A stretch of 43,718 nt of DNA from Salidesulfovibrio brasiliensis JCM 12178. Lineage in GTDB: Bacteria > Desulfobacterota > Desulfovibrionia > Desulfovibrionales > Desulfovibrionaceae. Positions within the stretch are counted from its first letter, which is position 1; each line of letters begins with the position of its first letter. The stretch is taken from the NCBI RefSeq assembly GCF_001311825.1, contig NZ_BBCB01000018.1:1-43718 (forward strand), read 5' to 3'. A model generated the notes under the pieces. That model made no database searches. It saw only the letters and a list, made by a program, of their open reading frames with translations, and was not told the origin of the DNA. This document shows, in pieces, positions 32,324 to 41,705 of this stretch. The translations under genes were made by a program, and so were the position numbers.

Positions 32324-33091
32324 CGGTATTCGGTTCGGCCTTCCAGTTTTCTATGCTGCCAGCGGCCTGAACAATGGCCTGACTGGCGGGACTTCTCGGT
32401 GTCGCGTGGCAGAAGGGCACTTGGCTGATGACGCCCTTTCTCACGTTCGGGTCGTACGGGATGAATCCCACGAGATCCAATGATATCCCGTCAAGGAAAT
32501 GGTCGCAAGCATTCAAAAGCTTTACGTATGCTTCCTTGGCGGCCCGCTTGTCCTTGACCATGTTGACCAGCACACGGAAGCGCTCTACGCCGTGATGCAG
32601 CTTGAGCACCTTGATGAGCGCGTAGGCGTCTGTCAGGGACGTGGGTTCCGGGGTCAGGACCAGCAGGCGTTCCTGAACCGCGAGATTGAAATAGAGTACG
32701 TTATCGTTGATGCCCGCGCCGGTGTCCACGATGAGGTAGTCGAGGTCGTCGTCGAGGGTATCCATGGCGTCGAGCAGGTCGAGTTTCTGTCCTCTGCTGA
32801 GGCTGACCATGTCGCTCACCCCGGAGGAGGCCGGAAGAATCCGGAATCCGTAGGGGGTTTCCATGAGGATTTTGTCCAGCGTCATGTTCTCGTGGAACAG
32901 ATGGAACATGTTGTATTCCGGCGCAAGGCCGAGAATGACGTCCACGTTCGCCAGTCCGAGGTCGGCGTCAAGAAGCATGACCTTCTTGCCCGACTTGGCG
33001 AGCGTGTAGGCAGATTGGTGGAGATATTGGTTTTTCCCACGCCACCCTTGCCGGACGTGACCGAAAGGACCATGGGGAAGTTCGGGTTCAT
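32265..33091 (-). CDS. flhG: FlhG/MinD-like ATPase (one frameshift near 33010)
   Basis: About 275 residues once restored. ATG at 33091 with AAAGGAG upstream. It opens with the deviant Walker A SGKGGVGKTNISTNL; the frame then breaks because one base is missing (CTGGCCTAC now CTGCCTAC, 33010-33011 on the plus strand). After correction it continues as AYTLAKSGKKVMLLDADLGLANVDVIL. The later segments LDYLIVDTGAGI and FRVLVNMV are typical. FlhG limits flagellar number and position together with FlhF, encoded 15 bp upstream. It has no N-terminal FlhF-activating helix beyond a few residues. Confidence 0.9.
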
Positions 33092-33106
33092 CGGATGGGC
33101 GCTCCT

Positions 33107-34207
33107 TTACTGCTTGTTCCCGGTGCCGGGAAACTGACGCTTGAAGATCAGTCGCCAGAGGCTGTCTCTGTCAGCCGGGGCGATGCTGTTCTTCAGCCCG
33201 TTGCCAAACGACAACGCGGAGACCGGCAGACCGGTGGCATGCGCCACGTTCAGTATGGCACCGAATGTACAGGCTTCATCGAGTTTCGTCCAGATAACGC
33301 TTGCAAGCTTTGGACATTCATATTTTTTGAGAAACATCTCGTATTGCGGCTGTGCGTAATACGGGTTCAGCACCAGATGCACTGCCACGTCCTCCTCGCT
33401 GGAGAGACCCATGATGTCCATCCAGTCGGAGAGGGTCGCTTTTCCATTCATTCCGGGAAGATCGATAAGCATTACGTCGAACTGGGACGCTTCGCTCATG
33501 ACGTCCCGGCAGTCCTCGCGGGAATTCATCTCCCGGAAGGCCAGTCCGGAGAGGTCCGCGTAGTGCTTGAGCACCATGCGGCCCTTGCCGCGTCCGGAGT
33601 CTGCGGAAACGAGGCAGATGCGGGCGTCAGGCCGGTTCTTTTTTTCCTTGAGGGCCAGCCGGATGAGCGCGGACGTCTTGCCGGAGCCGTGAGGACCGGC
33701 GAAAGCGTGGATGCGGCGTCGCCACGTGCCGTTGCCGAAAGCCTTGGTGTAGGCCATGCGGTCCATGACCGGCAGGATGGGTGATTCGGGCGATTCGCGC
33801 AGGTCGCAGAAAACCTTGAGCAGCACCTCTTCACCAACGCCTTCGCGTTCGAGGTATTCCAGGGCCAACCGCTGCCGGGGCGCCAGCGAGTCGAGGCGCA
33901 TCTGCGGCTTGAGCAGGGCCATGAGGTGCCCCTTGATCTGGCCCCATTCCTTTTGCCAGCCCACCGCGTCGTTCATGGCGGTGTCAAGAAAGGTATCACG
34001 GGTTGCCGCGGCCTGTTGGGTGGGCTGTTCAGCCGCCTTGGGCTTTTGGCCGTGGTCGGGGTCGACGGCGGCGACGACTTCGCAGACGCGTGCGCCTTCT
34101 TCGTCCACCGTGCGGTTGGAGAGGATCACGGCGTCGTCACCGAGTTCGGCCTTGACCTTGGCAAAGGCGGCAGGGGTGCTGGCGGCTCTGAATGTCTTCA
34201 TCTTCAT
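33107..34207 (-). CDS. flhF: SRP-type GTPase FlhF
   Basis: 366 residues. N-terminal basic domain MKMKTFRAASTPAAFAKVKAELGDDAVILSNR, a linker, an N domain, then the G domain with P-loop FAGPHGSGKTSALIRL, LVSADSGRGKG, DVMLIDLPGMNGK (G3) and VIWTKLDEACTFG (TKxD, G4). It marks the pole or site of flagellar assembly. It lies between flhA and flhG in the conserved flhA-flhF-flhG order. Confidence 0.93.
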   Translation of the reverse strand: MKMKTFRAASTPAAFAKVKAELGDDAVILSNRTVDEEGARVCEVVAAVDPDHGQKPKAAEQPTQQAAATRDTFLDTAMNDAVGWQKEWGQIKGHLMALLKPQMRLDSLAPRQRLALEYLEREGVGEEVLLKVFCDLRESPESPILPVMDRMAYTKAFGNGTWRRRIHAFAGPHGSGKTSALIRLALKEKKNRPDARICLVSADSGRGKGRMVLKHYADLSGLAFREMNSREDCRDVMSEASQFDVMLIDLPGMNGKATLSDWMDIMGLSSEEDVAVHLVLNPYYAQPQYEMFLKKYECPKLASVIWTKLDEACTFGAILNVAHATGLPVSALSFGNGLKNSIAPADRDSLWRLIFKRQFPGTGNKQ

Positions 34208-34228
34208 GGCTGGCTCGCTCTGTCAGTT

Positions 34229-36334
34229 CTACAGGTCTACGGTTGCAACGGCTTCGAGCTGAATGTCCGCCGGAATCTCCGCCTGGGAGATGACCGGAAG
34301 CGTCGGAATAAACCGGGTCAGCAGAGTGGCCAGATGCGGCCTGATCTGCGGGGTCGTCAGCAGCACGGGCTGTCCGTCGCTGATGAAGGTGCCTTCGAGG
34401 GTCGCGTTGATGTTCTGTATCATCTGCTGCGCGACGCTGGGCTCGAGGGCGAGGTAGCCGCCCTGTTCGACCGGCCGGATGGCGGTGGAGAGCGTCTGCT
34501 CCAGATCCGGGGCCATGGTCAGGATGGGCAGGTTGTTGTTCTCGCCCAGATACGGCTTGACGATGGTGCGGCCGAGCTTGGAGCGCACATACTCGGTGAG
34601 CTGCTGCGGGTCCTGCGTGGCAGGGCCGTAGTCGCCGAGGGTTTCCACGACCGTGAGCAGGTCGCGGATGGAGACGTTTTCGTCCACGAGGTGCTGGAGC
34701 ACCTTCTGGACCACGCCGAGGGGCAGCAGGCCGGGAACCAGCGTTTCCACCGCCTTGGGGGCGCGCTTGGAGAGGTTGTCCAAAAGGTCCTGCACTTCCT
34801 GCCTGCCGAGGAATTCCGAGAGGTTGCGGCGGAAGACTTCGGTGAGGTGGGTGGCGATGACCGTTGCCGGGTCCACCACGGTGTAGCCTGCCAGCATGGC
34901 TTCTTCCTTCTGGGCTTCGGGCACCCAGACGGCCGGAAGATTGAATGCGGGCTCCACGGTTTCCACGCCGTCGATACGGTGCTTGGCATCGCCCGGGTCC
35001 ATGGCCAGATAATGGTCGATGAGCAGTTCCGCTGTGGCCACCGGGTTGCCCTTGATGAGCACACGGTATTCGCCGGGCTTGAGCTGCAGGTTGTCGCGCA
35101 GATGAAGCGAGGGGATGACCACGCCCATGTCCAGCGCGAACTGTCGGCGGATGGAGCGGATGCGGGAGAGCAGGTTGCCGTTCTGGTCTTCGTCCACGAG
35201 CGGGATGAGGCCGTAGCCCACTTCCAGCTCGAGTTCGTCCAGCGGCAGCAGCGCCTGCACTTCTTCGGGAGAGTCGAGGGTCGGCATCTCTTCGGCCTTG
35301 CCGTTGGAGCTGTCCTTTTCGTCCAGTCCCATGGCTTCCTGCTGGCGGCGGGAGAGCTCGGAGAGTCCGAAGACGATGACGGCCATGAACAGGAACGGCA
35401 GGGTGGGCATGCCCGGGACAATGCCGAACACGGTCAGGATGCCGGCCACGAGGCGCAGGGCCTTGTGGTGATAGGTCAGCTGGCCGAGGAATTCTTCGCC
35501 CATCTTGGCTTCCGCGGCTGCGCGGGAGACGATGATACCGGCGGAGGTGGAAATGATCAGCGAGGGGATAGTGGAGACCAGACCGTCACCGATTGTCAGC
35601 AGAGTGTAAGTCTGGGCCGCGTCCATCCAGGACATGTCCTTCTGGAAGACGCCGATGAAGAAGCCGCCGATGATGTTGACCGCGGTAATGATAAGGCCTG
35701 CGGTTACGTCCCCGGAGACGAACTTGCCCGCACCGTCCATTGCGCCGTAAAAGTCTGCTTCGCGGCGAATGTATTCTCGCTGCTGGGTGGCCTCGTCCTC
35801 GTCGATCAGTCCCGCGTTGAGGTCGGCCTCGATGGCCATCTGCTTACCGGGCAGAGAGTCGAGGGTGAATCGTGCGGCGACTTCCGCGATACGCGTGGTA
35901 CCTGTGACGATGACGACCTTGTTCAGGATGAACAGGATCATGAAGATGACCACACCGATGATGTAGTTACCACCGACAACGAACTCACCGAAGCTTTGAA
36001 TGACCGAACCCGCCGCCGAGGTGCCTTCGTCCCCGTGCAGCAGAATGGTTCGGGTGGTGGCGACGTTCAATGCCAGCCGGAGCATGGTGGTCACCAGCAG
36101 GAGTGACGGGAAAATCGAGAACTCCAGCGGACTGGTCATGAACATGGACGTGACCAGCACGGTCAGGCCCAACGATATGCTGACCGTCAGCATGAAGTCG
36201 ATGAAGGGGGTAGGCACCGGGATCAGCATGACGAACAGGATGACCACAACGCCTGCCGCCAGCATTATGTCGCCCTGCTTGGCGAACTTCTCATAATCGA
36301 GGTTCAGGATGCTGCTGGATTCGCTCTGGGACAT
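34229..36334 (-). CDS. flhA: Flagellar export gate protein FlhA
   Basis: 701 residues, the usual length. The N-terminal membrane half has about eight helices and conserved FHIPEP-region sequence (LDSLPGKQMAIEADLNAGLI, FVSGDVTAGLIITAVNIIGG, TIGDGLVSTIPSLIISTSAG). The cytoplasmic half binds chaperone-substrate complexes (SLHLRDNLQLKPGEYRVLIKG). It is the proton-driven core of the flagellar type III export apparatus. Start AUG follows a gap of 63 bp after flhB. Confidence 0.96.
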   Translation of the reverse strand: MSQSESSSILNLDYEKFAKQGDIMLAAGVVVILFVMLIPVPTPFIDFMLTVSISLGLTVLVTSMFMTSPLEFSIFPSLLLVTTMLRLALNVATTRTILLHGDEGTSAAGSVIQSFGEFVVGGNYIIGVVIFMILFILNKVVIVTGTTRIAEVAARFTLDSLPGKQMAIEADLNAGLIDEDEATQQREYIRREADFYGAMDGAGKFVSGDVTAGLIITAVNIIGGFFIGVFQKDMSWMDAAQTYTLLTIGDGLVSTIPSLIISTSAGIIVSRAAAEAKMGEEFLGQLTYHHKALRLVAGILTVFGIVPGMPTLPFLFMAVIVFGLSELSRRQQEAMGLDEKDSSNGKAEEMPTLDSPEEVQALLPLDELELEVGYGLIPLVDEDQNGNLLSRIRSIRRQFALDMGVVIPSLHLRDNLQLKPGEYRVLIKGNPVATAELLIDHYLAMDPGDAKHRIDGVETVEPAFNLPAVWVPEAQKEEAMLAGYTVVDPATVIATHLTEVFRRNLSEFLGRQEVQDLLDNLSKRAPKAVETLVPGLLPLGVVQKVLQHLVDENVSIRDLLTVVETLGDYGPATQDPQQLTEYVRSKLGRTIVKPYLGENNNLPILTMAPDLEQTLSTAIRPVEQGGYLALEPSVAQQMIQNINATLEGTFISDGQPVLLTTPQIRPHLATLLTRFIPTLPVISQAEIPADIQLEAVATVDL

Positions 36335-36397
36335 ATTTTTGACACCCCTTGTCTAGGCTGGTTGAGTCGTTTGTCTTGGTGTCGAATCCCCTGAAAC

Positions 36398-37465
36398 TCA
36401 GCGTCCTGTCTGGAATTTGTCCAGTTGGGCCAGGATTGAGGCAACTGCCTGAAAGAGTTCCTCGGGGATTGTTTCGCCAATCTCAACCTGCTTATACAAG
36501 GCCTGTGCCAGAGGCTTGTTTTCGCGGATGGGAACATTGTTTTCGCGGGCGATGTCCTTGATCATTTCCGCCAGTCTGTCGGCGCCCTTGGCCACCACCA
36601 TCGGGGCCGGGGCTTCCATGACGTTGTAGCGCAGGGCAACGGCAAAGTGAGTGGGGTTGGTCACGACCACGTCGGCTTTGGGGACTTCTGCCTGAAGACG
36701 GTGGGCCATGAATTCCATGAACTTCTGTTGCTGCTTTTGCTTGATTTCAGGGTCGCCTTCGGCCTGCTTTCTTTCGTCCTTGACCTCGTCCTTGGTCATC
36801 TTGATTCCTTCCTCGTAGCGCCAGCGCATGAACCAACAGTCGAGGATGGCGATGATGATCATGGGTACCATTGCGTACTTGAGCATCTTGTAGGCCACGG
36901 AGAGGATGTATGCCGAGAGCCCTTCCGGAGTCATGTAGAACAGCGGAACGAGGTTGTGCATCTCCTGTTTGATGACGATATACGGGGCAATGCCCACTGC
37001 GATCGCCTGCAGGATGCTCCTGCCGAGACGCATGAAAGCCTCGGGACTGAGCATGAGTTTCTTCAGCCCGCTCATCAGGTTGAACACCTTTCCGAACTTT
37101 GGCTTCAATGGAGTAAAGGTCCAGAGATGGCCGACCTGCAGGCGTTCCGAAAGGAAGGCAATGAAAGCCATGATTATCATGACGGGCAGGACCATCTTCG
37201 CCAGCACGACAGAACCCCATTTGAAGAGTTCATAGACTTTCGGCTGGTCCAGCTCGCTGATGAAAATGAGCTTTGTGAATGTGTGTTTAAAGGTATTGGT
37301 CAGCCCTGTGTAGAAGTATTCGAATAGGGCGCGAACCGTGAAAACGCCGGCCACGAGGACAAGGGTCTTGGTCAACTCCTGTCCTTTTGGGACGTTGCCT
37401 TTGTTGCGCTGCTTGTTGCGCTGTTTCGGGGTCGCCTTCTCTGTTCTGCTCGGATCTTTTGCCAT
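36398..37465 (-). CDS. flhB: Flagellar export switch protein FlhB
   Basis: 355 residues: basic N-terminus (KDPSRTEKATPKQRNKQRNKGNVPKGQEL), four transmembrane helices, then the cytoplasmic domain with the autocleavage motif VVTNPTHFAVALRY (NPTH) and IPEELFQAVASIL near the end. Cleavage at NPTH switches export from rod/hook to filament substrates. The start lies 2 bp from the fliR stop. Confidence 0.96.
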   Translation of the reverse strand: MAKDPSRTEKATPKQRNKQRNKGNVPKGQELTKTLVLVAGVFTVRALFEYFYTGLTNTFKHTFTKLIFISELDQPKVYELFKWGSVVLAKMVLPVMIIMAFIAFLSERLQVGHLWTFTPLKPKFGKVFNLMSGLKKLMLSPEAFMRLGRSILQAIAVGIAPYIVIKQEMHNLVPLFYMTPEGLSAYILSVAYKMLKYAMVPMIIIAILDCWFMRWRYEEGIKMTKDEVKDERKQAEGDPEIKQKQQQKFMEFMAHRLQAEVPKADVVVTNPTHFAVALRYNVMEAPAPMVVAKGADRLAEMIKDIARENNVPIRENKPLAQALYKQVEIGETIPEELFQAVASILAQLDKFQTGR

Positions 37466-37467
37466 GG

Positions 37468-38253
37468 TCAGATTCCGGCTCCGAGCCTGAGTATGTTGTT
37501 GAAGAGGGCGTCCATGCCGCGGATGAAGTCGGCTACATACCGGGCCAGAATGCCGAAGACGAAGGTAAGGAAGATAAAGCCAACGGTGATCTTGATGGGC
37601 AGGCCGACAACGAGGATATGCATTTGAGGTGCGGCGCGGGCAATGAGCGCGAGAGCAAGGTCGACGATGAGCACCGCGCCGAGCACCGGAGCGGCGATTC
37701 TGATAGCCAGCGTATACATGAGTGAGGAGAACGAGAAAATCTGGTTTGCCATGTCGGACGTGAGCAACAGCCCACCGGGCGGGATGAATTCAAAACTCTG
37801 GCCGATGGCCTTGAGCAGATACAGGTGCCCGTTGAGGGTGAGGAAGGTGAGCATGGTGCACATGTAAAGGAAGTGCGCAGTTACCGCCTCGTTGACGCCG
37901 GTGATCGGGTCCATGACGTTGACCATGGCAAATCCCATCTGGAACCCGATGATGTGTCCGCCGGTCTGCACGGCGGCGATGAGAATGCGGACCATCATGC
38001 CGAGGATCAGGCCGAGCAGCACTTCGCCGAGCACGAGCACAAGCAGTTCCCAGGGGCTGGCTGGCATCATGGAACCGGGGAACGAAAGCTGCGGCCAGAC
38101 CGCAAAGGTCAGCACAAGCAGGAGCGCCGCCTTGACGGTTTTCGGAATGGAGCGGCCTCCGAAGAAGGGGAGCAGGTATAACACGATGCTGATCCTGAGA
38201 AACGTCAGAATCAGGCTGAGCATGTCATCTGCGCTAAAATGAAAAATATCCAT
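37468..38253 (-). CDS. fliR: Flagellar export protein FliR
   Basis: 261-residue inner-membrane protein with about six helices (for example LLVLVLGEVLLGLILGMMVRIL and GHIIGFQMGFAMVNVMDP). The GFQMGFAMVNVMDP stretch is characteristic of FliR. With FliP and FliQ it forms the export pore. It is the first gene of the minus-strand flagellar unit; a hairpin upstream separates it from the M23 peptidase gene. Confidence 0.93.
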   Translation of the reverse strand: MDIFHFSADDMLSLILTFLRISIVLYLLPFFGGRSIPKTVKAALLLVLTFAVWPQLSFPGSMMPASPWELLVLVLGEVLLGLILGMMVRILIAAVQTGGHIIGFQMGFAMVNVMDPITGVNEAVTAHFLYMCTMLTFLTLNGHLYLLKAIGQSFEFIPPGGLLLTSDMANQIFSFSSLMYTLAIRIAAPVLGAVLIVDLALALIARAAPQMHILVVGLPIKITVGFIFLTFVFGILARYVADFIRGMDALFNNILRLGAGI

Positions 38254-38333
38254 TCCCGAAACCTAAGCAAAAGGTGGGCCACGCCCGTTTTTTTCAGGCG
38301 GGCCGTCCCGCTGTTGCGGGGCGTATACGAATA

Positions 38334-38366
38334 CGGGCCCCCCGGCATGAAGCATCGGAGGGCCCG
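38334..38366 (-). terminator. Hairpin after the M23 peptidase gene
   Basis: CGGGCCC (38334-38340) pairs with GGGCCCG (38360-38366), extended by CC/GG pairs inside. There is no clear T tract on the minus strand, so termination may be partial or factor-dependent. Confidence 0.5.
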
Positions 38367-38388
38367 TTGATGTCGAGTCTGTCTGGCC

Positions 38389-39297
38389 TTAGTTCAGGAT
38401 GAACTTCATTGGGTTCACCGCAACTTCGGCCTTGCGCACTTCGTAGTGCAGGTGCGGGCCGGTGCTGCGGCCCGAGTTGCCCACGTATCCGATGAGTTCC
38501 CCGCGGGTCACTTCCTGGCCCTGTTTCACGGCACTGCGCTTCATGTGCGCGTAACGGGTGACGGTGTTGCCGCCGTGATACAGCTTGACCTGAACGCCGT
38601 AACCGTCGTGCCTGTTGCCGGAAAGAATCACCTTGCCCTTTGCGGGGGCGTAGATGGGAGTGCCCGGAGGGGCGGAAATGTCGATGCCGGGATGGTGCTC
38701 GCGCTTGCCCGTGAAGGGAGAGGTTCGCCAGCCGAAGGGAGACGTCACCCAACCGGTGGTGGGCCAGATGGAAGGGGTCGATTCGAGCAGGTCGTTCTTT
38801 TCGCGAAGCTGCGCCAGAATCTCCTGCTGTTTGACCTCTTCGAGGCGGGCTTCCACATTCAGCTGCTTCAGGAAGCTGTGCATCTTTCTGGCGAGCAGCT
38901 CCTGACGGTAAAGCGGCAAGTAGCCGTTGGAAAATGTTTCGCTTTGAATGCCGCCCTTGGGGGTGACGGTCTGACTGCTGTCCTGATCGAGGTCGATCAT
39001 GACGCGCAGCTTGGAATCGAAGTCGTGAATGCGGCTGAGGCTCTTTTGCAGTGCTCCGAGCTTTTGTGCCAACCCGAGCAACTGTGTTTTTTGTTCATGG
39101 ATCGTTTTTTCGGCAAGGCTGAGACTCTTTTCAACCTTCATGCTCTGCGCATAGCGTTGCCACAGAAAGACATTTCCTGCGGCCATGCCTGCAAAGAGGA
39201 AGATGAACAAGAGGAACACCCCGCCGCGCAGTCCTACTTTACGGCAGGTTCCCTGTTTGTCCTTGAAAATAACGATATGGTACTTTTTGAACAGCAT
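38389..39297 (-). CDS. M23 family peptidoglycan endopeptidase with membrane anchor
   Basis: 302 residues from the ATG at 39297 (a start 39 bp further upstream is less likely because it sits about 10 nt from the predicted transcription start). One N-terminal transmembrane helix (about 24-45), a coiled coil (about 50-170) and a C-terminal LytM/M23 domain. That domain has HHPGIDISAPPGTPIYAPAKG (zinc ligands H and D), VQVKLYHGGNTVTRYAHM and GPHLHYEVR (HxH). It is an active-looking zinc peptidase for cell-wall remodelling, of the NlpD/EnvC/MepM kind. It has its own promoter at 39353-39381. Confidence 0.88.
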   Translation of the reverse strand: MLFKKYHIVIFKDKQGTCRKVGLRGGVFLLFIFLFAGMAAGNVFLWQRYAQSMKVEKSLSLAEKTIHEQKTQLLGLAQKLGALQKSLSRIHDFDSKLRVMIDLDQDSSQTVTPKGGIQSETFSNGYLPLYRQELLARKMHSFLKQLNVEARLEEVKQQEILAQLREKNDLLESTPSIWPTTGWVTSPFGWRTSPFTGKREHHPGIDISAPPGTPIYAPAKGKVILSGNRHDGYGVQVKLYHGGNTVTRYAHMKRSAVKQGQEVTRGELIGYVGNSGRSTGPHLHYEVRKAEVAVNPMKFILN

Positions 39298-39352
39298 TGA
39301 GCGCTCACGTCCATTGCAGTTTAGTGTTTTGGGCATAAAAAGCCACTACCCA

Positions 39353-39381
39353 CGGATAGTCTAGACTTCTCATGTTGTCAA
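39353..39381 (-). promoter_or_regulatory. Promoter of the M23 peptidase gene
   Basis: On the minus strand a consensus TTGACA (39381-39376), 17 bp and TATCCG (39358-39353). The spacer contains the palindrome AGTCTAGACT. The layout matches the gapN-like promoter (TTGACA-N17-TATCCC). Confidence 0.6.
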
Positions 39382-39427
39382 CCCTGATGGGCGGGAAATC
39401 CTCTGTTTCCAAGGACATTCCCACCGA

Positions 39428-40162
39428 TTACAGGTCGATTCCGAAGCGGGTGACGGCGTTGAAAACGTTGCTGCGAATCCGCTTGTCTCCGTGCCAGCGC
39501 TGTTCAAGCCATCCCATGACATCGTCCCGCCGGGTGCTGCCGTTTGACGGGCAGACGTTTTCCCATATGGGAAGTTCCCATTGTTTCGCGGCTTTGATGA
39601 CGGTTTTCTTCTCAAGGAGCATGGTCGGGCGGATGACTTTCAGTTTGCCGCCGAAGAAGTCTTCACATGCTGACATTCCTTCGGCCCGGCCATTCTGAAA
39701 TATGTTCATGAAAAAGGTCGCAACGTTGTCATCCGCGTTATGCCCGAGCGCGAGGTGCGTAAGGTTGTATTGGTCGCAGAGTTCAAAAAGCCGTTTCCTG
39801 CGGTTCCATGCGCACAGGAAGCAGGGTGACTTTTTCCGGTTCTCTTCGGAGTGGGCCCGTGGGCCGAAGTCCGTGAGTTCGATGTGCGAGGCCATGCCGT
39901 TTTTCGCGCACCAATCGATCAGGGGTGCGTGGCTTTCCGGCTCGAAGCCGGGGTTGATGTGCAGAGCCATGATTTCCACGTCGAACGGCATGATCGCCTG
40001 ACGGATGAGCATGACCTTGAGCAGCAGGAAGCTGTCGACCCCGCCGGAGGCGGCGATGCCGATGCGGGCGCCCGGCCGGACCATGTCCAGCCCCTGCATG
40101 AGTTTGCCGGTTGCCTTTACGCATTGGTTCTGCGCATAGGAGAGTTTGCCCCATGAGCCCAT
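39428..40162 (-). CDS. TtcA-like PP-loop ATPase (tRNA 2-thiolation family)
   Basis: 244 residues from the ATG at 40162, preceded by AAGGAGG. The N-type ATP-binding PP-loop is IAASGGVDSFLLLK. A Cys pair, PCFLCAWNRRKRLFEL, aligns with the Fe-S-binding CxxC of TtcA. Also typical are LALGHNADDNVATFF and a later ENVCPSNGSTRRDDV. TtcA adds sulfur to C32 of some tRNAs using a [4Fe-4S] cluster. TtcA-like paralogues of unknown substrate are frequent in deltaproteobacteria, so the exact target is open. It is divergent from the DUF4340 gene. Confidence 0.82.
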   Translation of the reverse strand: MGSWGKLSYAQNQCVKATGKLMQGLDMVRPGARIGIAASGGVDSFLLLKVMLIRQAIMPFDVEIMALHINPGFEPESHAPLIDWCAKNGMASHIELTDFGPRAHSEENRKKSPCFLCAWNRRKRLFELCDQYNLTHLALGHNADDNVATFFMNIFQNGRAEGMSACEDFFGGKLKVIRPTMLLEKKTVIKAAKQWELPIWENVCPSNGSTRRDDVMGWLEQRWHGDKRIRSNVFNAVTRFGIDL

Positions 40163-40215
40163 TGTGGTATACCTCCTTGACGAGAGTCGGAAAGGGCGTG
40201 GTAGTCGATTTGTTC

Positions 40216-40309
40216 TTGACTTGCAAGGTCCGTGGGGGTATTGGATTCGCTTCCCGGAAGCAACGGGAAGACGGCTCGGCAGCCCCGATTGCGAGGGGCT
40301 GTTTTTTTT
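40216..40309 (+). ncRNA. Promoter-hairpin-terminator unit: candidate small RNA or attenuator leader
   Basis: TTGACT (40216-40221), 17 bp, TATTGG (40239-40244). Then a perfect 7-bp hairpin CTTCCCG/CGGGAAG (40250-40270), and a strong intrinsic terminator CAGCCCC/GGGGCTG (40280-40301) with eight T (40302-40309). No upstream plus-strand gene needs a terminator, since the neighbour is divergent. The unit therefore makes a transcript of about 60 nt, or a leader ended by attenuation 39 bp before the DUF4340 gene. Confidence 0.5.
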
Positions 40310-40347
40310 GCCCATCCCCTTGTCCTAAGGCGTAAGGAGCGAGTCCT

Positions 40348-41685
40348 TTGAAAAGGATCGGTCTGACACTGACCATACTCATCCTGGCCGTTGCGGCATT
40401 GATCGTAGCGGGGGGATATCATTTTCTCGTGTCCGTAGACCGCGCGGGAGGCGTTGATAACTGGCTCTCCGTGGAGTCGGCAGACGTTACCGCCGTGGTC
40501 ATCGACGGCCCGCACGGGGTTTTTCGCATTGAACGCGACGGCGACGGCTGGAATGCCGTGCGCGGCAATGTCCGCACCCGTGCAGACATCACACGCGTCA
40601 AATCCCTGCTTGATGCGCTGAACAACAGCCGTTCCGTTTCCGCAGACAGTGAGCCCGTGGCCGGTAAGCTCGGTTTCGGCCTTGATGACCCTTCGGCAAA
40701 GCTGACGCTCATTCTTGAGGGTGACGGCCGCATCCAGTTCAGGTTCGGCTCGCTTGATACTGCCATGGAACGCGTCTATTTTTGGACCAATGTCCGGGGC
40801 GGAGGCATCTATCAGGCCGATGCAGCCAGCCTGCGCTTTCTGGATAAGCCGCTGTCCTATTTTGAGGATCTGCGGCTATTGCCGCACATGTCTCTGGATG
40901 ACGTGAAGAGCGTGCAGCTCGTCATGCGGTACGGCGCCGGGTGGAAGCTCGTGCGCGAGGGCGAGGAATTCGTGTTCGAATTGCCGGGATACCTCAAGGG
41001 CAAGCCCGCTTCGCTGCCCGAGGTGCGTCTTTATGTAGAATCCCTGTCGCAGATTCGTGCTGGCAGGTTGTTGCCCGGTGAAAGCGTCCCCGACCGACAT
41101 CCGCACCTGACCGTGCTGGTGGAAGCGGAAAAGGGCGATCCCGAGCGGTTGGACCTCTATCGGGGAATCGGCTCCGCACCGTTCCTCGGCATGTCGTCAT
41201 GGCAGCCGGTTTCGTTTGATCTGGATAGAACTGTGGTTTCCCAGATCGTGCGCACGCCGTTCGACATGCAGGGCCGCCGTGTGGTCGATCTCGAGATCGG
41301 CAAGATTCACAGCGTTGCGCTGACGTTCGACAACGTGACCCGCGTGGCGCAGCGCACCGAGAAGGGCTGGAGCGAGCCTGCAGGTGAAAATGACGTCATG
41401 GGCATTGACATGTCCCTCTGGCGACTTAATGAAATGAAGTTCGAGGCGATGCCGCTTGAGCGGATATCCGGGGAACTGCGCGAGTCCATGATTTGCGTCC
41501 TGCGGGACGAAAACGGCGAACCGCTCGCGTCCCTGTATTTTTATCAGGACCCCAGCCTGCCCGAAGGCCAGATATGGCTTCGCAACGGCGGGGGACTCTA
41601 TTATCCCGTTCCGAGTCAGATCGTCGAGGACTTGCGCGGGTTGTTTCCTGCGCGCGGCACGGCCTCTGGTCGTCCGGACGCATAA
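40348..41685 (+). CDS. DUF4340 family membrane-anchored protein
   Basis: 445 residues. TTG start with AAGGAG 9 bp upstream. An N-terminal hydrophobic helix (about 4-25) is followed by two repeats of a DUF4340-type beta-rich domain, starting near ADVTAVVIDGPHGVFRIERDGDGWNAV and near KIHSVALTFDNVTRVAQRTEKGWSEP. DUF4340 proteins are exported or membrane-tethered and often accompany gliding-type ABC transporters, but no transporter is present here. Function is unknown. The nearby terminator suggests attenuation control. Confidence 0.75.
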   Translation: MKRIGLTLTILILAVAALIVAGGYHFLVSVDRAGGVDNWLSVESADVTAVVIDGPHGVFRIERDGDGWNAVRGNVRTRADITRVKSLLDALNNSRSVSADSEPVAGKLGFGLDDPSAKLTLILEGDGRIQFRFGSLDTAMERVYFWTNVRGGGIYQADAASLRFLDKPLSYFEDLRLLPHMSLDDVKSVQLVMRYGAGWKLVREGEEFVFELPGYLKGKPASLPEVRLYVESLSQIRAGRLLPGESVPDRHPHLTVLVEAEKGDPERLDLYRGIGSAPFLGMSSWQPVSFDLDRTVVSQIVRTPFDMQGRRVVDLEIGKIHSVALTFDNVTRVAQRTEKGWSEPAGENDVMGIDMSLWRLNEMKFEAMPLERISGELRESMICVLRDENGEPLASLYFYQDPSLPEGQIWLRNGGGLYYPVPSQIVEDLRGLFPARGTASGRPDA

Positions 41686-41705
41686 CAGACAGGAGAAAAC
41701 GAACA

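Noticed and set aside
33926..36106. Open frame of 726 codons antisense to flhA and flhF
   Set aside because: Low-complexity His/Asp/Gly-rich translation typical of an antisense frame; flhA is unmistakable.
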